A stretch of DNA of 57,573 bases, taken from NCBI GenBank assembly GCA_021464525.1, contig JADRCO010000078.1:1-57573 (forward strand), in the 5' to 3' direction. Made by a program: the position numbers and the translations under genes. Below are positions 1 to 12,800 of the stretch, piece after piece. A model generated the notes under the pieces. The model saw only the letters and a program-made list of their open reading frames with translations. It did not search any database and was not told where the DNA came from. Position 1 is the first letter of the stretch. The number at the start of each line of letters is the position of its first letter. Source of the DNA: Rhizophagus sp. LPA8_4_AMF (Eukaryota; Glomeromycota; Glomeromycetes; Glomerales; Glomeraceae).

Positions 1-2700
1 TTTTTTTTTTTTTTTTTCGTAAATTATAATATTTTTAAGTTTTTTTTTTTTTTTTTGCCGACTATGATTATGCTTGAATTGCTATATTTATTAATTTATT
101 TAAAATTGTTAAAATAAATGATTATAATCATCTAATAAAAGAAAGAAGCATTATATAATAATAATAATTAATATTTTTATTAATAAAAGATTTTATTAAA
201 AATTTTATAAAAAAACCATTTGTAAAAAAAAAAAATGTAAATATTAGATACCATTTATTAAGATATCGAATGATTTTGATTGAAGATGAAACGTATTATA
301 AAAGAAAACCAGTCATAAAAATTATGATTTTTCAAGTTTGAGAGAAAATCAAAGCGGAAACGATAGAGTATTAAACGTTAAAATAAAATAAAAAAATCGA
401 GGATGTTAAAACGATAAAAAAATTTTTCTTTATGACATAAAGTCATACGTGAACGGACGAACCCGATTGAACGAATTAATTTAACGAACGAAATTATTGA
501 AAATGTAACGAAGAAAAAAAGTCGAATATTTTTTTTTTCAATGTTTTATATATTTAAAATAATATTACCTTATTCATACAATCCATTTCCTTTAGGCGTT
601 GCGAGCGCCGGATTACCTAATATCGTAATTCAATTATTTTTAGCCACATGAAAATCCAAAAAAAAATTCTCGATTAAAAAGAAAATTTTTTTTCTTTCTT
701 TTTTTCTTTCTTTTTCTTCCTTCTTTTTTAGAAAATAGGGGATGTTTTGTTATTATCATATGTTAGGGTATGCAATCATACGAAATTTACTTATAATATA
801 CCACAATATTACTTACTTATAAATAAGTATACCGTAACAATATCAAAATCCATCTATATTATGACAACATTTCGGGTATGACTTTTCTAGATCCTTGTAT
901 CTAGTTGGATATTCAATGATTCTTTAATGATATCTATTGTTAATCTCGGAAGACCTTAAAAAAAAAAAAAGCTGACAGAAACAGGAAAAAAAATATTTTA
1001 TATTACGTAACGTGATTGATTTTGCGTTTGATAAAATTATACGTGTACGATAATACGATATAAAGGATAATTCCCGATCTTAAATCAATTATTAATATTA
1101 TTAATCAACAAATCACAATATTTATAATCTCTGATAAAAAAATCTATTAAGATTCCATCAAGAATCAAAAAAGCTTTTTCCCCGCGACTGATATACGATT
1201 TATGCACAAAATGCGTTGATGCGTAAAGGCCGACATGCATAAACTTTTTTTTTTATTTTATTTTACCATGACAGGTAAATTGTGACCATCGATAAATTAA
1301 GCTTAAATATCCTAATTTTAACTAGATTAATCCCCTAAAAAAATTTCATGTTACACTTGGGTACTTTTATTACCATAATAATATTATTTTTTTTTTAAGG
1401 GGATTAAACTATATGCAACTTTTGTCCGATTACAAATTCCCTCCCCTCCCCAAAAATTTTAATCCACCACCCTTTTTCTCTTTTAATATATTTTCTCTTT
1501 TAATATAATAAAAGAATTTTCCCATCGTAGTAATCATTCTAACTAAAAAATAATTATTCCTTAAATTATATGTACCATGTACTTTTGATTTTGAAATACT
1601 GGGTGAATATTATAATTCACATGATTTCAAAGAATTTAAGAACATTCCGGATATGTTACTCGGGAAGGAATTTTTTTATAAGCTCAAAAAGGTAAAAAAA
1701 AAAAAAGTTCGCTTTTTTATTCCCGTTCCAGATTCCATATAATAATACCTATTTTCATCTTTATTTTAAGGTATGGTATGAAAAAGAATGAATATTAAAA
1801 AAAAAAAAATTCCTGGATAGTGGATAACAAAGAAAAAAAAAAAAAATGTTACAAAAAGTATGTCAGAGTAGTCAAGTGTGCATGGGACGTGAAACATTGA
1901 TTTTTATTTATCATATTTTCAAAGTTTGTTTTTCTGGTCACATTTTGTCCATTTCTAGTATACCTAAACATGTTTTTTTTTTATGAAGTTTACTGAACTT
2001 TCCTGGATTTTGAATTTGTTTTGAACCTGAAATAGAATTAATTGTTCTGAGGTAACGAAGGTCACTTGCAAAGTCAGTCACGGGTATTTTTCTATTCCTC
2101 ACGTGATTTTCACCAATTAAAATTTGTGTCTCTGATTTTTTGATCTATATTCACGGATATACGGATATTCCAATTTATTAGTCACAAGAATAAATATATT
2201 GTGTATCAAGGTAATCATACCATCAGATTAGGCGGGATCGACAGGGGACATGTCCAGTGATGCAAATGCATGGTTCTTGACCCATCAGATACTATTTTCT
2301 ATATTTGATACCTTTGCGTCCATTCAGCACATGACATTGTACAAAAAAAACAGTAACGGTTCCCGTTTCCCTAGTTAAATAAAGCTTAGGGCTTACAATG
2401 GTTCCCCATTTCCTAGTTACTATTTTTTTTATCATGATTCATGATGGATTCATATTCAACTGCTTACCACAATAATTACGTACCTAATTTCCTGCGCCAC
2501 ATCGGATAAATTTTTTTCCGAGATCTTTACTAGAAAAATTTTAGAAATTAACATGATGATATTATTATGACAACGATGTCGTCACATGTCGTCAAATGCT
2601 CATTTGTATTAATATTATTTAAAATATGATATGATCAGTGATATAATCATTATTTTAATGACGCGTGAATGACATGATTATTCTTTAACGTCCTACACCG
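1..2700. other. Intergenic, no gene seen
   Basis: This stretch is AT-rich with frequent A and T homopolymers. No open frame above noise, tRNA-like sequence or splice-linked exon series was recognised on either strand. A short imperfect direct repeat (ggttccc...ctagtta) lies near 2357 and 2400. The last 100 bases are the promoter of the CsbD-like gene. Confidence 0.6.
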
Positions 2701-2710
2701 TCATTTTCTT

Positions 2711-2719
2711 TATAAAAGG
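2711..2719 (+). promoter_or_regulatory. TATA box of the CsbD-like gene
   Basis: TATAAAAGG lies 113 bases upstream of the ATG at 2824. It is a canonical TATA element, which is notable in a window where most genes have only ill-defined T/A tracts upstream. It fits a stress-inducible promoter. CRE-like TGACGC and TGACAT motifs lie within the 60 bases upstream, but they are short and may be chance. Confidence 0.55.
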
Positions 2720-2823
2720 TGCAGCGTTCCAGACTTTTTCAAAAATAAAAAAAAAATTCAAATCATTTATTATAACAAAGTAACAAAATCAAAAAGAATT
2801 TATAAACAAAGTCTTTTTTCAAA

Positions 2824-3362
2824 ATGTCTAACCATCCAAACACTGAATATACCACAGGTGCTACTCAAGAAACTGGTAATTAACAAGCATTCCAAAATTT
2901 TAAATATTTTACAAAATTTAATAGGTGAAATCATATTAATTAAAAATTGATATTTATTTTTTTTAAATAGCCGGAAATATTTTTGGTTCAGAAAACTTAC
3001 AAGCTAAAGGTCAAGCTCGTAAAGCAGAAGGAAATAGAGAATCTAATATTGGAACAAATGAAACAAATAAAGGACCATCCAAAACGACAGGTCAACTTCA
3101 CGCCACTAAAGGCGCAGTAAAAGAAACAGTAGGATCAGCTTTAAAGAATACTTCACTTGAACATTCCGGTGCTCAAGAACGTCAAACTGGAAATCGAGAA
3201 CTTGATGCTGCTAAGACTAAAGATGCTGCTAAAGGAGCTACCGGTAAAGTAAAAGGAACTATGAAAGAAAATGCTGGTTACGTTGCGGGAGATCCACAAT
3301 GGGAAGCTGAAGGAAAAGGAGACCGTATCAAAGGACAAGCTCAATATAACGCCAATCAATAA
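2824..3362 (+). CDS. CsbD-like small stress protein
   Basis: Two exons, 2824-2875 and 2971-3362, are joined by a 95-base GT-AG intron and give 147 aa. The protein is hydrophilic and rich in Gly, Ala, Lys, Thr and Gln. It carries repeated CsbD-type segments: GSENLQAKGQARKAEGN near the start, then a KGAVKETVG block, a KGATGKVKGTMKEN block and a final GDPQWEAEGKGDRIKGQAQY block. The family (CsbD of Bacillus; Hmp1-type proteins in fungi, described as cruciform/mismatch DNA binders) is general-stress-induced, small and soluble, with no catalytic residues. The start is the first ATG after a good TATA box. Codon use has more G/C in third positions than the neighbours, suggesting strong expression. 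Family assignment is confident; the molecular role is not known for this group. Confidence 0.85.
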
Positions 3363-6300
3363 ACAAAAATATATATATATTTTTTTTGAACAGTTCGGTT
3401 TTCTTTTTTATTAAAAAATTATATTATTTTATTTTATAATTTATTATTATAGTCAAATCTTTTTTGTATAACTTTTTTGTATACATAATATATGTATATT
3501 ATATATATATATTTTTTATTTTTTAGTTTATTTTATTTATTATTGGAATAAAAAAAAAAATTATAATTTGCCCTGTGAAAAAAAAATAACTATCAGAATA
3601 TTTGCATACTTTTTTCGATGTTGATTTTTCGTGATTTAACAAAAATTCTTTTGAAACGTATATATTACAAAGTTTATGTTTTACCGAGAAATTAATATGT
3701 ATAATGAATTATCTACGAAAAAAAAATTGATATATGGCAAATGTATCTCGTAGTAAAGCGTTCATTTGAATATTCTCTATAAAGTCGATACTGTATCTCA
3801 CAACCATATTTGAAATTTTTCGAAACCCATTTATAACACTAGTCTTGATTTTCCCTATAAAAAATTTTTATCCGAATATTTCCATTATTTCTCCGTGGTT
3901 TTCGGAAAATTCCGTGAAAATGATACATTCAATGATGTCCGTGTTATAGAGACCATGATTTAAAGCTATAAATTCCAGAATGATACATTCACGGAAAAAA
4001 CATGAAAATATAAAACACGGATCACATTTTTTACAGGGTTTTTTAAACCGATAAATCCATTAAATAGAAATCGAAATGACTGATGAAAGAGGACAAAATC
4101 GATTTAATAATTAGATGTAATTATTTATCGTTATAAAATAGCACGAAAAGACAAAAGTTGGCAGTAAACTATTATGATATATGTTTCCGCGGAAAATATA
4201 TATATATATTTGGCCTTTAATTCATGTTACTTCTTAATCTTCATTCAAGGAAAAGGATAGTCGGCATGAGGATTAAAGCTCTCTAGGAAGGCCTAACTGA
4301 GATATTTTCATATTATGATTAACATACCTGCCTAATTGCTAATACGATCGATCTCTGCCAATTCACCCGTTTAATAAGAAAATAATTGATGGTAATGTAA
4401 TTAGCTGATATCTTCGAATTTATTCGTTATCCAATTTTAACGAGAAAAAAAATTATTTATATTTCACAATATATAGTAGTAAGTTTAAAGAGCATACACG
4501 CAGAAGAATTAATGAAATTGTCGTCCTGTTAATAAATTCGAAGATATTGAAAATGGGGTTATAACTTGTGTGGTATCTGAAGTTTTACGTACTAAAAATA
4601 TACAATGAATCTGATATTTACAGTTTTATAATGTGGATATTCGGACATTTGTCTTGGGATGGCGATTCCTTCGAGAAGACCTACCGTAAAAGATATATTT
4701 ATACTTTTTTACAGGATGTATCTAAGAAAAAATCCTATAATATTTTATTCTGATTTTAAGTCGGCTGATAGCTGGAGAGAGTTACTAGGATTTTATTAAA
4801 TAGATCCTCCGATAACTCGATATTTTACAAAAAATGCTATTAATAGTATCGTTAAAAAATTTTAAAATCACCGTTAGATTATCTTAGATCGGTAGTTAAT
4901 AACTTTTACGGTTAGGACATTTTGAAACTATTATTAAAAAACTATTATTATATAATACAGATTATCCAATAGTGTACTACATATTTAACTTGCAGCGGTT
5001 ATGAAATACTATATTTGTTAAAGCTTGCAAAGCATGCAGGGGTGGAAGATTATATAATATATTTGATATTTTTCTGTTTGTCACATTTTTCACCAATTTT
5101 TTTTCAAAAAAAAAAAAAAAAAAACTTTTGATAGTAGTAGAATAAATAAATTGTTAATTCTTGTGGTTATATCTTTTAGTATCTTTTTATTATTGATTCA
5201 ATAAAACTTTTCATTTTAAAAATATATTTTTTTTATATTTTTTCAAGAAATTTTGATAAAATCATAATAACTATTTCAATTATTTTATTTATAAAGTTCA
5301 AAACGTTTGATATACCCCCCTACGGGAAACTTGATTATCAGAATTAAAGTGCTGTTTAAAACCTGTTATCTACCAGTTAAAAATAATTAATTTTAATAAA
5401 AATGGAATAAAATTTATTGCACATCCCTCAACTTGTTTTAGTGTTTACTGTTTATTTATTTAATTGAATATACTTAGTTAACAATTAATCACTAATCATT
5501 CATTTCTTTTTCTGGAAAAAAAAAGGCACGATAGCGATAAGAAAATAAAAGCGAGAATACTTGTTAAAAAATTGTATTATATGAATTTAAATTATTTTTT
5601 TAGCATTAATTTTTATTTTTTAATAATAATTCTTTCTTTTAGATTTCAAATATATTGTAAAAGTTGGTTGAACTTTTGTATGTTTGAATTTATTAGAAAT
5701 TTATTTAAACAACAAATGTTATAGTAGATTCTCGTATCGTAATTCAGAGAGAAATGGACAATTATCTTTAGCATTTGTTCATATCATTTTTATTGGAAGA
5801 TATTTTGCCTCTAAGATTGAATAAAAACTTTTGATATTTGGTCGAAAAAGTTTTCGTCCCATAGAATATAACAGATAAATAAAGGAACATATAATATTTA
5901 TTTTATATAGTCATATCCAATTTATTCATAAATTCGATCCTTTGTATAGCATAAGAACTTTTTCTTAAATAAAAAACGAAAATTAATGAATAATGAAAAA
6001 AAAAACCGAAATATTATCGATGTTTTATATATCACGGTAAATTAATCATCATTAATGAAATTTGCAATATATATTAATATATAAAAATTGAAAACTTATT
6101 TTAAGGAAGAAAATAAAGAAAAAGGAGTTTTTCGGGCAAAAAAATAAAAGGATAAAAAATAACGTAAAATTATATATATATATAAACGAAAAAAGTATAT
6201 AACCGAAAAAGTATTATATAAACCGAAATAAGTAAAAAAATTGTCGACAAAAATTTCCCGATTTTTTTATTAATAACTAAAAAAGAAAATTATCATTATT

Positions 6301-7619
6301 AGCTTAAAATTGGTTAAACGCGTTTTATTTATTTTAAATTAAAAAAAAAATGACATTAACCATTAAAATCATTATAATAAACGAGAATTTAGAGAAATTT
6401 TTTCCATAATTTTGTTTAACCATCAATGTCTTTTTTACATATCATATGTTTTTAAACCTTACTCAAATTATTTATCATGATTTCGATATTTCAAAATCTT
6501 AATTGGTGGCGAAATTATCCACAAAAAATTTCTTCCCACACGAATACGATTCTATTTTATATCTTTCACACGAAATTTTTTTTATTGTAACATGTCACAG
6601 AAAGAACAATTACATTAAATTCATTAAATTCATTAAATTTTCATTTAAATTTCTCACGTTCCGTTTTTTTAATCCAAAGATGTTAACATTAATTTCTTAA
6701 AAACGCCAAATAGGTTCCAATTCGACTTATGAGTTGAACATGTGTCATCTCGGATATTTTCCATTTTTTAATTTATTTAAATTATGTATTCTTACGCAGT
6801 ATTAATGTATCCTATTATGGAATCAAAGATTTGTATTTGTTTAGATACCTCGTAATACAACGAAAATCAAATCGGTCCGGGAACTATGATTACGTATTAA
6901 CAAAGACGATTTGGTCTAGATTTCTTGTCGAACTATTGCGCATGCTTTAATGTGGCTTGATAATTTTAACATGCCTTTTTCGGAAACTATAACAATCCAT
7001 TATTTACAACATGCGAGCGACATATGAAATTTCGGTACCCCCTATTCCAATTTTAATCCTGATTTTTTTTTCCGGATCAAATCAACATAGTTCCTTAAAG
7101 GAACTTGAAGATACTATATTGAAGCACACAATAAATTATTTGGACTTCAAAAAAATATTTTTTTGGAGAATGGATTTTTGATTAAGTGATGGTTGTGATC
7201 TTATGACTTGTACGACATTGAAATGATGATCATTAAAAAAAAAAGATATACATTTACTTTTCTTACCAATGTCAAAGTCGTGATCAACGTAACTCTCCTG
7301 GGTATAACAGGTGACAAATATCTTTTTCCTATGCTTTAATATTCGGTATTTTCACAAAAAAAAACCGATTCTAATTATTGTTAAGTCCATAAAATAAATA
7401 TTTATACACCATACCATCAACGAGATTTGCCCTCTAACTTTTTTTTAAAAAAATATATATATACATTTTCACTTTCGAAATTATAAAAAGTACTCGAGAT
7501 GGAAACAAGGAACAATTTATTATATCTGAAAAAGTATGATTATTAATCAGAAAGTGGTATCGATTTAGAAGAAATTATATTTTCATATAATAATTATATT
7601 ATACCTCTTTTTTTTTTGA
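3363..7619. other. Intergenic, 4.3 kb, no gene seen
   Basis: Only short chance frames occur, such as those around 4568-4753 and 6503-6700, with no conserved motif and no splice partners. The 13-base sequence aatgatacattca occurs twice at about 3920 and 3982, near several ccgtg motifs. This may be a small old repeat. A run of attaaattc repeats is at about 6615-6645. No RNA gene was seen. Confidence 0.55.
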
Positions 7620-9435
7620 TTAATCCAGAGTAGGTTCCCTATAAGTATAATAAATAAAAATAAACAAAAATTTCTTACTAAACATGTTCACTATATTAAA
7701 AAGAATATTACCAAAGATGTATAATATGATCATAAAAAGAACAACTGGCAATTAATGAATTCCGTTGATCGGAATAATTCCAATCGATTCCATAAGCAAG
7801 GGATTCATGTTTCATAAAACTATTAATCGTCTTCATAGTCATATCTTCTTCAACTTTAATTACATGAAATCCATTATGCATGCATGCTGCTAGGAAATAA
7901 TTTTTTCTTGTTGGATGCCATTTTAATCTCCATACACCTCCTCCAACATTATAATCATGTATTGGTCGTTTCATTGATCTCGTATCCCATAATAGTATGT
8001 TTTCATCATAGCTATCATATTAGAATGTTAATCCTTGAATGTATATAAAATAAGATTTTTTTTAAAAAAAAATATCTTACCTTCCAGTTATTAAATGATG
8101 TTCTGAATGATGATTGGATTGTATGCTGCATACTCCAGCTTGATGTCTATTTTTTGAAGAGAATTTCAATTAAAGATATATAATTTCATTTGCTTTATTT
8201 TAAAAGATTCTCATACTTTTTACTGGAAAATAAAGGAGTTGATTGACTTATTCTTAAATCCCATCCTTTAAAGAAACAATCATCCCCTCCTAATTATATT
8301 TAAAATAAAATTAAGTGTTGGTTAATAAAAAATTTATAATTATGAAAGTAATTCAGATAAAGAAAACCAACCAGTATAAACTAAATTTGTATCCCAATAA
8401 TTAAAAGCAGCTATCCAAGCTTCATAATCATGAGCATTCCATTTGTTTGTCTCACGGATTCCAAATTGATTATCTACAGATAATACAGCAATGCTTCCAT
8501 CACTTTGAGACACGACAATAGACGTTTTTTGGCTATTAAAAAAAAAAAAAATCCTTCAAGTAAATAATTATAATACTCTTTAGATAAATTAAATTTTTAT
8601 ATTCACTTTAGGTCTCCAATTCGATTTGACCAATCTAGCGAAAGGCATAAATTATCCTCATTATTTGTTGCATATTTTGTAATTAAATCAAATGAATTCT
8701 TAAATTTCAAGAAATTTCAAAATTAAAACAAAATAATCGAAAGTTGAATTATGAAAAATAATTTTAAAAAACGTTTAATACATTATTTTGAAGGAGATTA
8801 TATAAAGAAATCATTCCTTTTGAATCTGCTACAGCTAAAACTCTTTTGTCATCAATAAGCTTGTGCGACCTATTAAAGAAAGGATTTTAAAGAAAGGATG
8901 AGCTGAATTATTTTCAAAATTCATTATAAGAGTGTTTTACCATTTCATATCAAGTATTGCGGGCGTATCAATTCTTTGTAATTCCTGTCTATAAGTAAAT
9001 TCATAAAAGAATCTTAATTATCTTTTTTTTTTATAAAAATAGTAGAAAAAATATTAATGTAAAAAATGAAAATTACAATTTTACTTTATGACCATTTTCA
9101 TTCTTGTTCACTTTGTATAATAATAATCTTCCAAGTCTTTTTTTTGGCGTGTCAACTTTATTAAATTCAACTTTTTCTTTATTCTCGTTAATTTGTGGTG
9201 TTGTTTCTTGGTACGAATCTGATAATTGATAGGTGCCACATGCTAAATACTGAAAAAGCTGTTCAAAGGGACAAAATTCTACAGAATCTGCACTGTATTC
9301 TGTATCAAATGAACAAAGCGAAGGCGTGTCTTTTAAATAAAGCGTGATAGTTTTTAAACGTGATAGTTAGTTTTTAACAAATATATAATATACATTAAGC
9401 GCCAAAGAAATAATAATACCATAAATGTTAGGCAT
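7620..9435 (-). CDS. DPH7: Diphthine methyltransferase-type WD40 protein (Dph7)
   Basis: Ten exons on the minus strand: 9435-9420, 9329-9077, 8988-8941, 8869-8782, 8698-8607, 8532-8372, 8289-8217, 8146-8081, 8011-7712 and 7638-7620. They sum to 1116 bases (371 aa) with frame kept at every GT-AG junction. Dph7 (human WDR85, yeast Rrt2) removes the methyl ester from methylated diphthine on elongation factor 2, before the amidation step of diphthamide synthesis. Diagnostic segments in order are EYSADSVEFCP, LACGTYQLS, RLGRLLLY, CLSLDWS, HDYEAWIAAFNYW, YTGGDDCFFKGWDLR, TGSYDENILLWDTR, GGGVWRLKWHP, LAACMHNGF and a terminal ATCSFYDH-like block read here as ASCSFYDHIIHLW. Length is close to yeast Rrt2. 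Small exons make it easy to miss: exon 1 is 16 bases and exon 10 is 19 bases. Its 5' end lies about 390 bases from the 3' end of the next minus-strand gene. Confidence 0.93.
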
Positions 9436-9824
9436 ATGTTTGCTACGAAAAAAAGCAAATCGTGAGAAATAGGAACAAAAAAAACATTAATTTTGATCGA
9501 GATTATCATTACGCAGATTTGATAACCACGATTTTTTTTAAAAACAATGTAAAGAAAAAACCATTTAAAGAGTTTACACAGACTTGGTAACTTTGTTACT
9601 TTTATTATTAAAGAAAAAAAAATTAAATTAATAAAATTAAAAATTAAATTAAATAAATTAAATTTTAATTATAAATTCTAGCTAGCGAAATTTTTGTAAA
9701 TATTTCCCAACGACTTGAAAAAAAAACACCGAATTTATTCATTGCAAAAAAAGACATCATCGATTGACCTCTTAAATCTCATTTCGAATGTATATTTATA
9801 TAATTTTTTTTATCAATATTGGTT
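9436..9824. other. Short spacer between DPH7 and DUF3712-like gene
   Basis: This 389-base AT-rich spacer holds the DPH7 promoter and the 3' flank of the upstream minus-strand gene. A near-tandem aattaaatta tract runs at about 9624-9665. No clear TATA element or other feature was seen. Confidence 0.5.
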
Positions 9825-12800
9825 CTATGCTGCTGGAGGAGCAGCAGGTGCGGCGGGATCGGCAGGAGGCGCAGGACCTAATCCTTTTGCTAATTCGCTC
9901 GCACTGAAAGGAACGGCTAGCGTGAAACTTTTAAGAGTTTCAACTAACCAAGCTACTTCACCAGTTGCTTTAGGTGGCGAAACTGAAATACCTTGAGCAA
10001 TAATTAATGGAGGATTTGGGGAAAGCATACTTGTAAAAAGATTTGGATCTGTTATTTGAATTTCTCCTTGAAATGAAATACTAGATACGGCCTTAGGATT
10101 GATAACGACATTATTGCTAGTAATCGTAGAAATTTGTTCGTTATTGACAGAAAGGGCATAAACGACCTTGCCAAGTTCGACACCAACACGTGCGGGATTA
10201 TTCAAATCGATTATAACTGAGAAAGGAAAGGTTATATTATGTAACGAAAATTGTTTCAAGCCATTGAATCCATCCATTTGAAATGATTTTTTTATGGAAA
10301 TTGGGCCTATCGGAAGTCCGAATGATGTAATCATGACATTATCAGATGAAAGTTCCAACGAGACAGATTGAGCTGCATAAGAATGTGCAGAGAAACTTGA
10401 GAATGTTGGAATATCAGCTATGATGAATTTACTAACATTATTGAATCTAGCACCATCACCAGTTGATAGAGGAGGTACGATTACTTTTCCAAGAAGAGTA
10501 TTATCCGAATAAATATTTGCACCATCTGGAAAACTAATTGTAGCAGGAAGTGGACCTGCGTTTAAAATCTGACCACTAGCTACAGTATCAAAAGAATTAA
10601 CATCGATATTTTGAACAAATATCGAATCAAAAGACATTTCTGTTTGACCTATCATACGATTTATTATTGGTGCTGCAAGCGCAGGAATCATCTTTAAGAC
10701 ACTTACATCAGTTGTCGCGATAAGATCTTGTTTATACGACATTGACATAAAATAATTTCCGATGGCAACTTGAGAATCCATACTAACAGTGACAGGGATT
10801 TTAGCCATTGCAGTTGTAACAAATTTTGCCATATCAAATGATTGGAGAATCTCTGGAGTAGGTTTTGCATTTAAATCAGCCCCAGGAACGTCAAAACCAC
10901 TAAGAGCGATTAATGAATCAAGAACAGTAACATCTAAATTATTTTGTAAAGCTAAAGTTCTTAATACTGATAATGATACGACAGGATCCATTACCATTTT
11001 AACAGGAAATTGAAGAGTTTGAACTGTGTTGCCAGGAATAAAGATTGGATTATTATAAAGATCTTGTTCAAGTGATCCAAGTTCAATTCCATTAAAACTA
11101 AATGATGAGTTCACAGAATAAATAGAAATTGGTGCTACAAAAGGATTTATCATTTCAACAACTCCCGTCGAAACATTAGTAGTCGCAGTTTGATCATCAA
11201 AGACAATGTTAGAACTTTTGATGAATGGTGTTGTGAGAGGAGGCATATTTGATGGAATATTGATGGCTTTGAATGCTGGTTTTAAACTAGTTATATTGGT
11301 TGAATGATCGTTCCCTTTGATATTTACGGTAGCTGACTGACCGGTAAGAAATAATTTGAAAAGTTCACTTGTATCAGCATTTTTTTCTGGATCATCTAAA
11401 ATAGCCATGACAGTAACGGGGTTAGGTCCAGGAACAACAGATAAATCTGGGATAACAGTGGTACCAATTTTTTTGTCTTTGTAGAACATATCAAATGATA
11501 CTTGTCCGACGGATGTAGAATACTTTGAAGGATTTGTAAGAACTACGACGATACCCATAAATAGTTGATTAGAAGTTCCGGCTAAAATGGTAAGATCTTG
11601 AACAACAGGAGGATTTCCATCGCTATTAAATTGATCGAAACCTTGAAATTTTGTAGTTAAGTTAAAGGGAAGACCTTGAATTGAAGTTTGACCAAGTATA
11701 TTAGTATTAACGACAATATCTGTTTTTCCATAGACAACAACTTCGGATTCTTTATTCGTTGCTAAATCTGCAAGAAGGTCAGAGAATTTTCCAGCATCAA
11801 GAACTTGCATTTTTGTTTCTGAAATATTAAGGAATATTTGATTTTGGGTACTGATTACCGGTCCTTCAGGACTTTCAACTGTAATAATATCTTTGTTATC
11901 ACGTGCTATGGTTATTTTTTGACCTACTTCTAAAATTGTGAAATTAATATTAAAAGGTAAATCGTAATCGGCGACTGCATTTTTCGAGGAGATTGTAGGA
12001 GAATATGGTTCATCAATTGTAAATTTTAAGTTTTCTTCACCAAGGTCAATATTTTTTATAAGTTTTAGAGGATTAGGATTATTACCAACTGTGGCAGGCA
12101 TTGAAAAACCCTGTACAGCTAAATTTAACCAATCTACTGGTCCATTTTTAGGTACTATAGATAAAATATTAGCTGTAGTGATAACCGGTGTATTTGTAAG
12201 AAAAGCATTTGTAATTGTTATCATATTTAATCTATCTATTTCTGTTGTTGGTGCCTTTGTTCTTCCCGTCAAGGTTATGTTATTTTCTTTAGCACCAATA
12301 AATACATCTTTGGCTGTTGTAGTAGCTATTAAAGTTTGATTATAACTAAGTTGTGTAGTCATATCTCCAATTTCAATTCCAATAGGAGAAGGATTATATA
12401 TACTTGTTAATATTTCTAAAGAAATTGATTTATCCGGATTTTCAGTTAGTTTTAAATCTAGCACTGTTGTGTTAAAACTATTGCTACCAGGAATTTGAAC
12501 TTTCTTATTTAATTTTATAGTATTTTTTGTTCCAAATGTTTCTACGGTCGCACTTCCTTGTAAGGTCCATTCAAAATCTTTTGCTGTCAATACTTTTGAT
12601 GTAAAATCATTAAAAGCTCCTTTATCTCTAATGGTAAATGTTCTTTTTTGTCCCGCTAAAGTACCTTTTCCATTAGAAACTTCAATAGGATCTAATTCAG
12701 CGGATCCAAGGATAGCATTATTATATAAAATATTCACGGGTCCATTAAATGTTATTTTGGCACCAAATGGACCAGTTCCACTAGTTGTTCCTGACATACT

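Noticed and set aside
3153-3359. Minus-strand Ser/Phe-rich frame opposite the CsbD-like gene.
   Set aside because: Shadow of the Lys/Glu-rich plus-strand coding exon.
3905-4030. Repeated ccgtg and aatgatacattca phrases as a MITE.
   Set aside because: The repeats are mostly direct and not collinear in inverted orientation, so terminal inverted repeats could not be defined.
4568-4753. Small plus-strand frame of 61 codons.
   Set aside because: Composition typical of chance AT-rich frames (Tyr/Ile/Lys/Phe), no motif, no conserved neighbour or splice signal.
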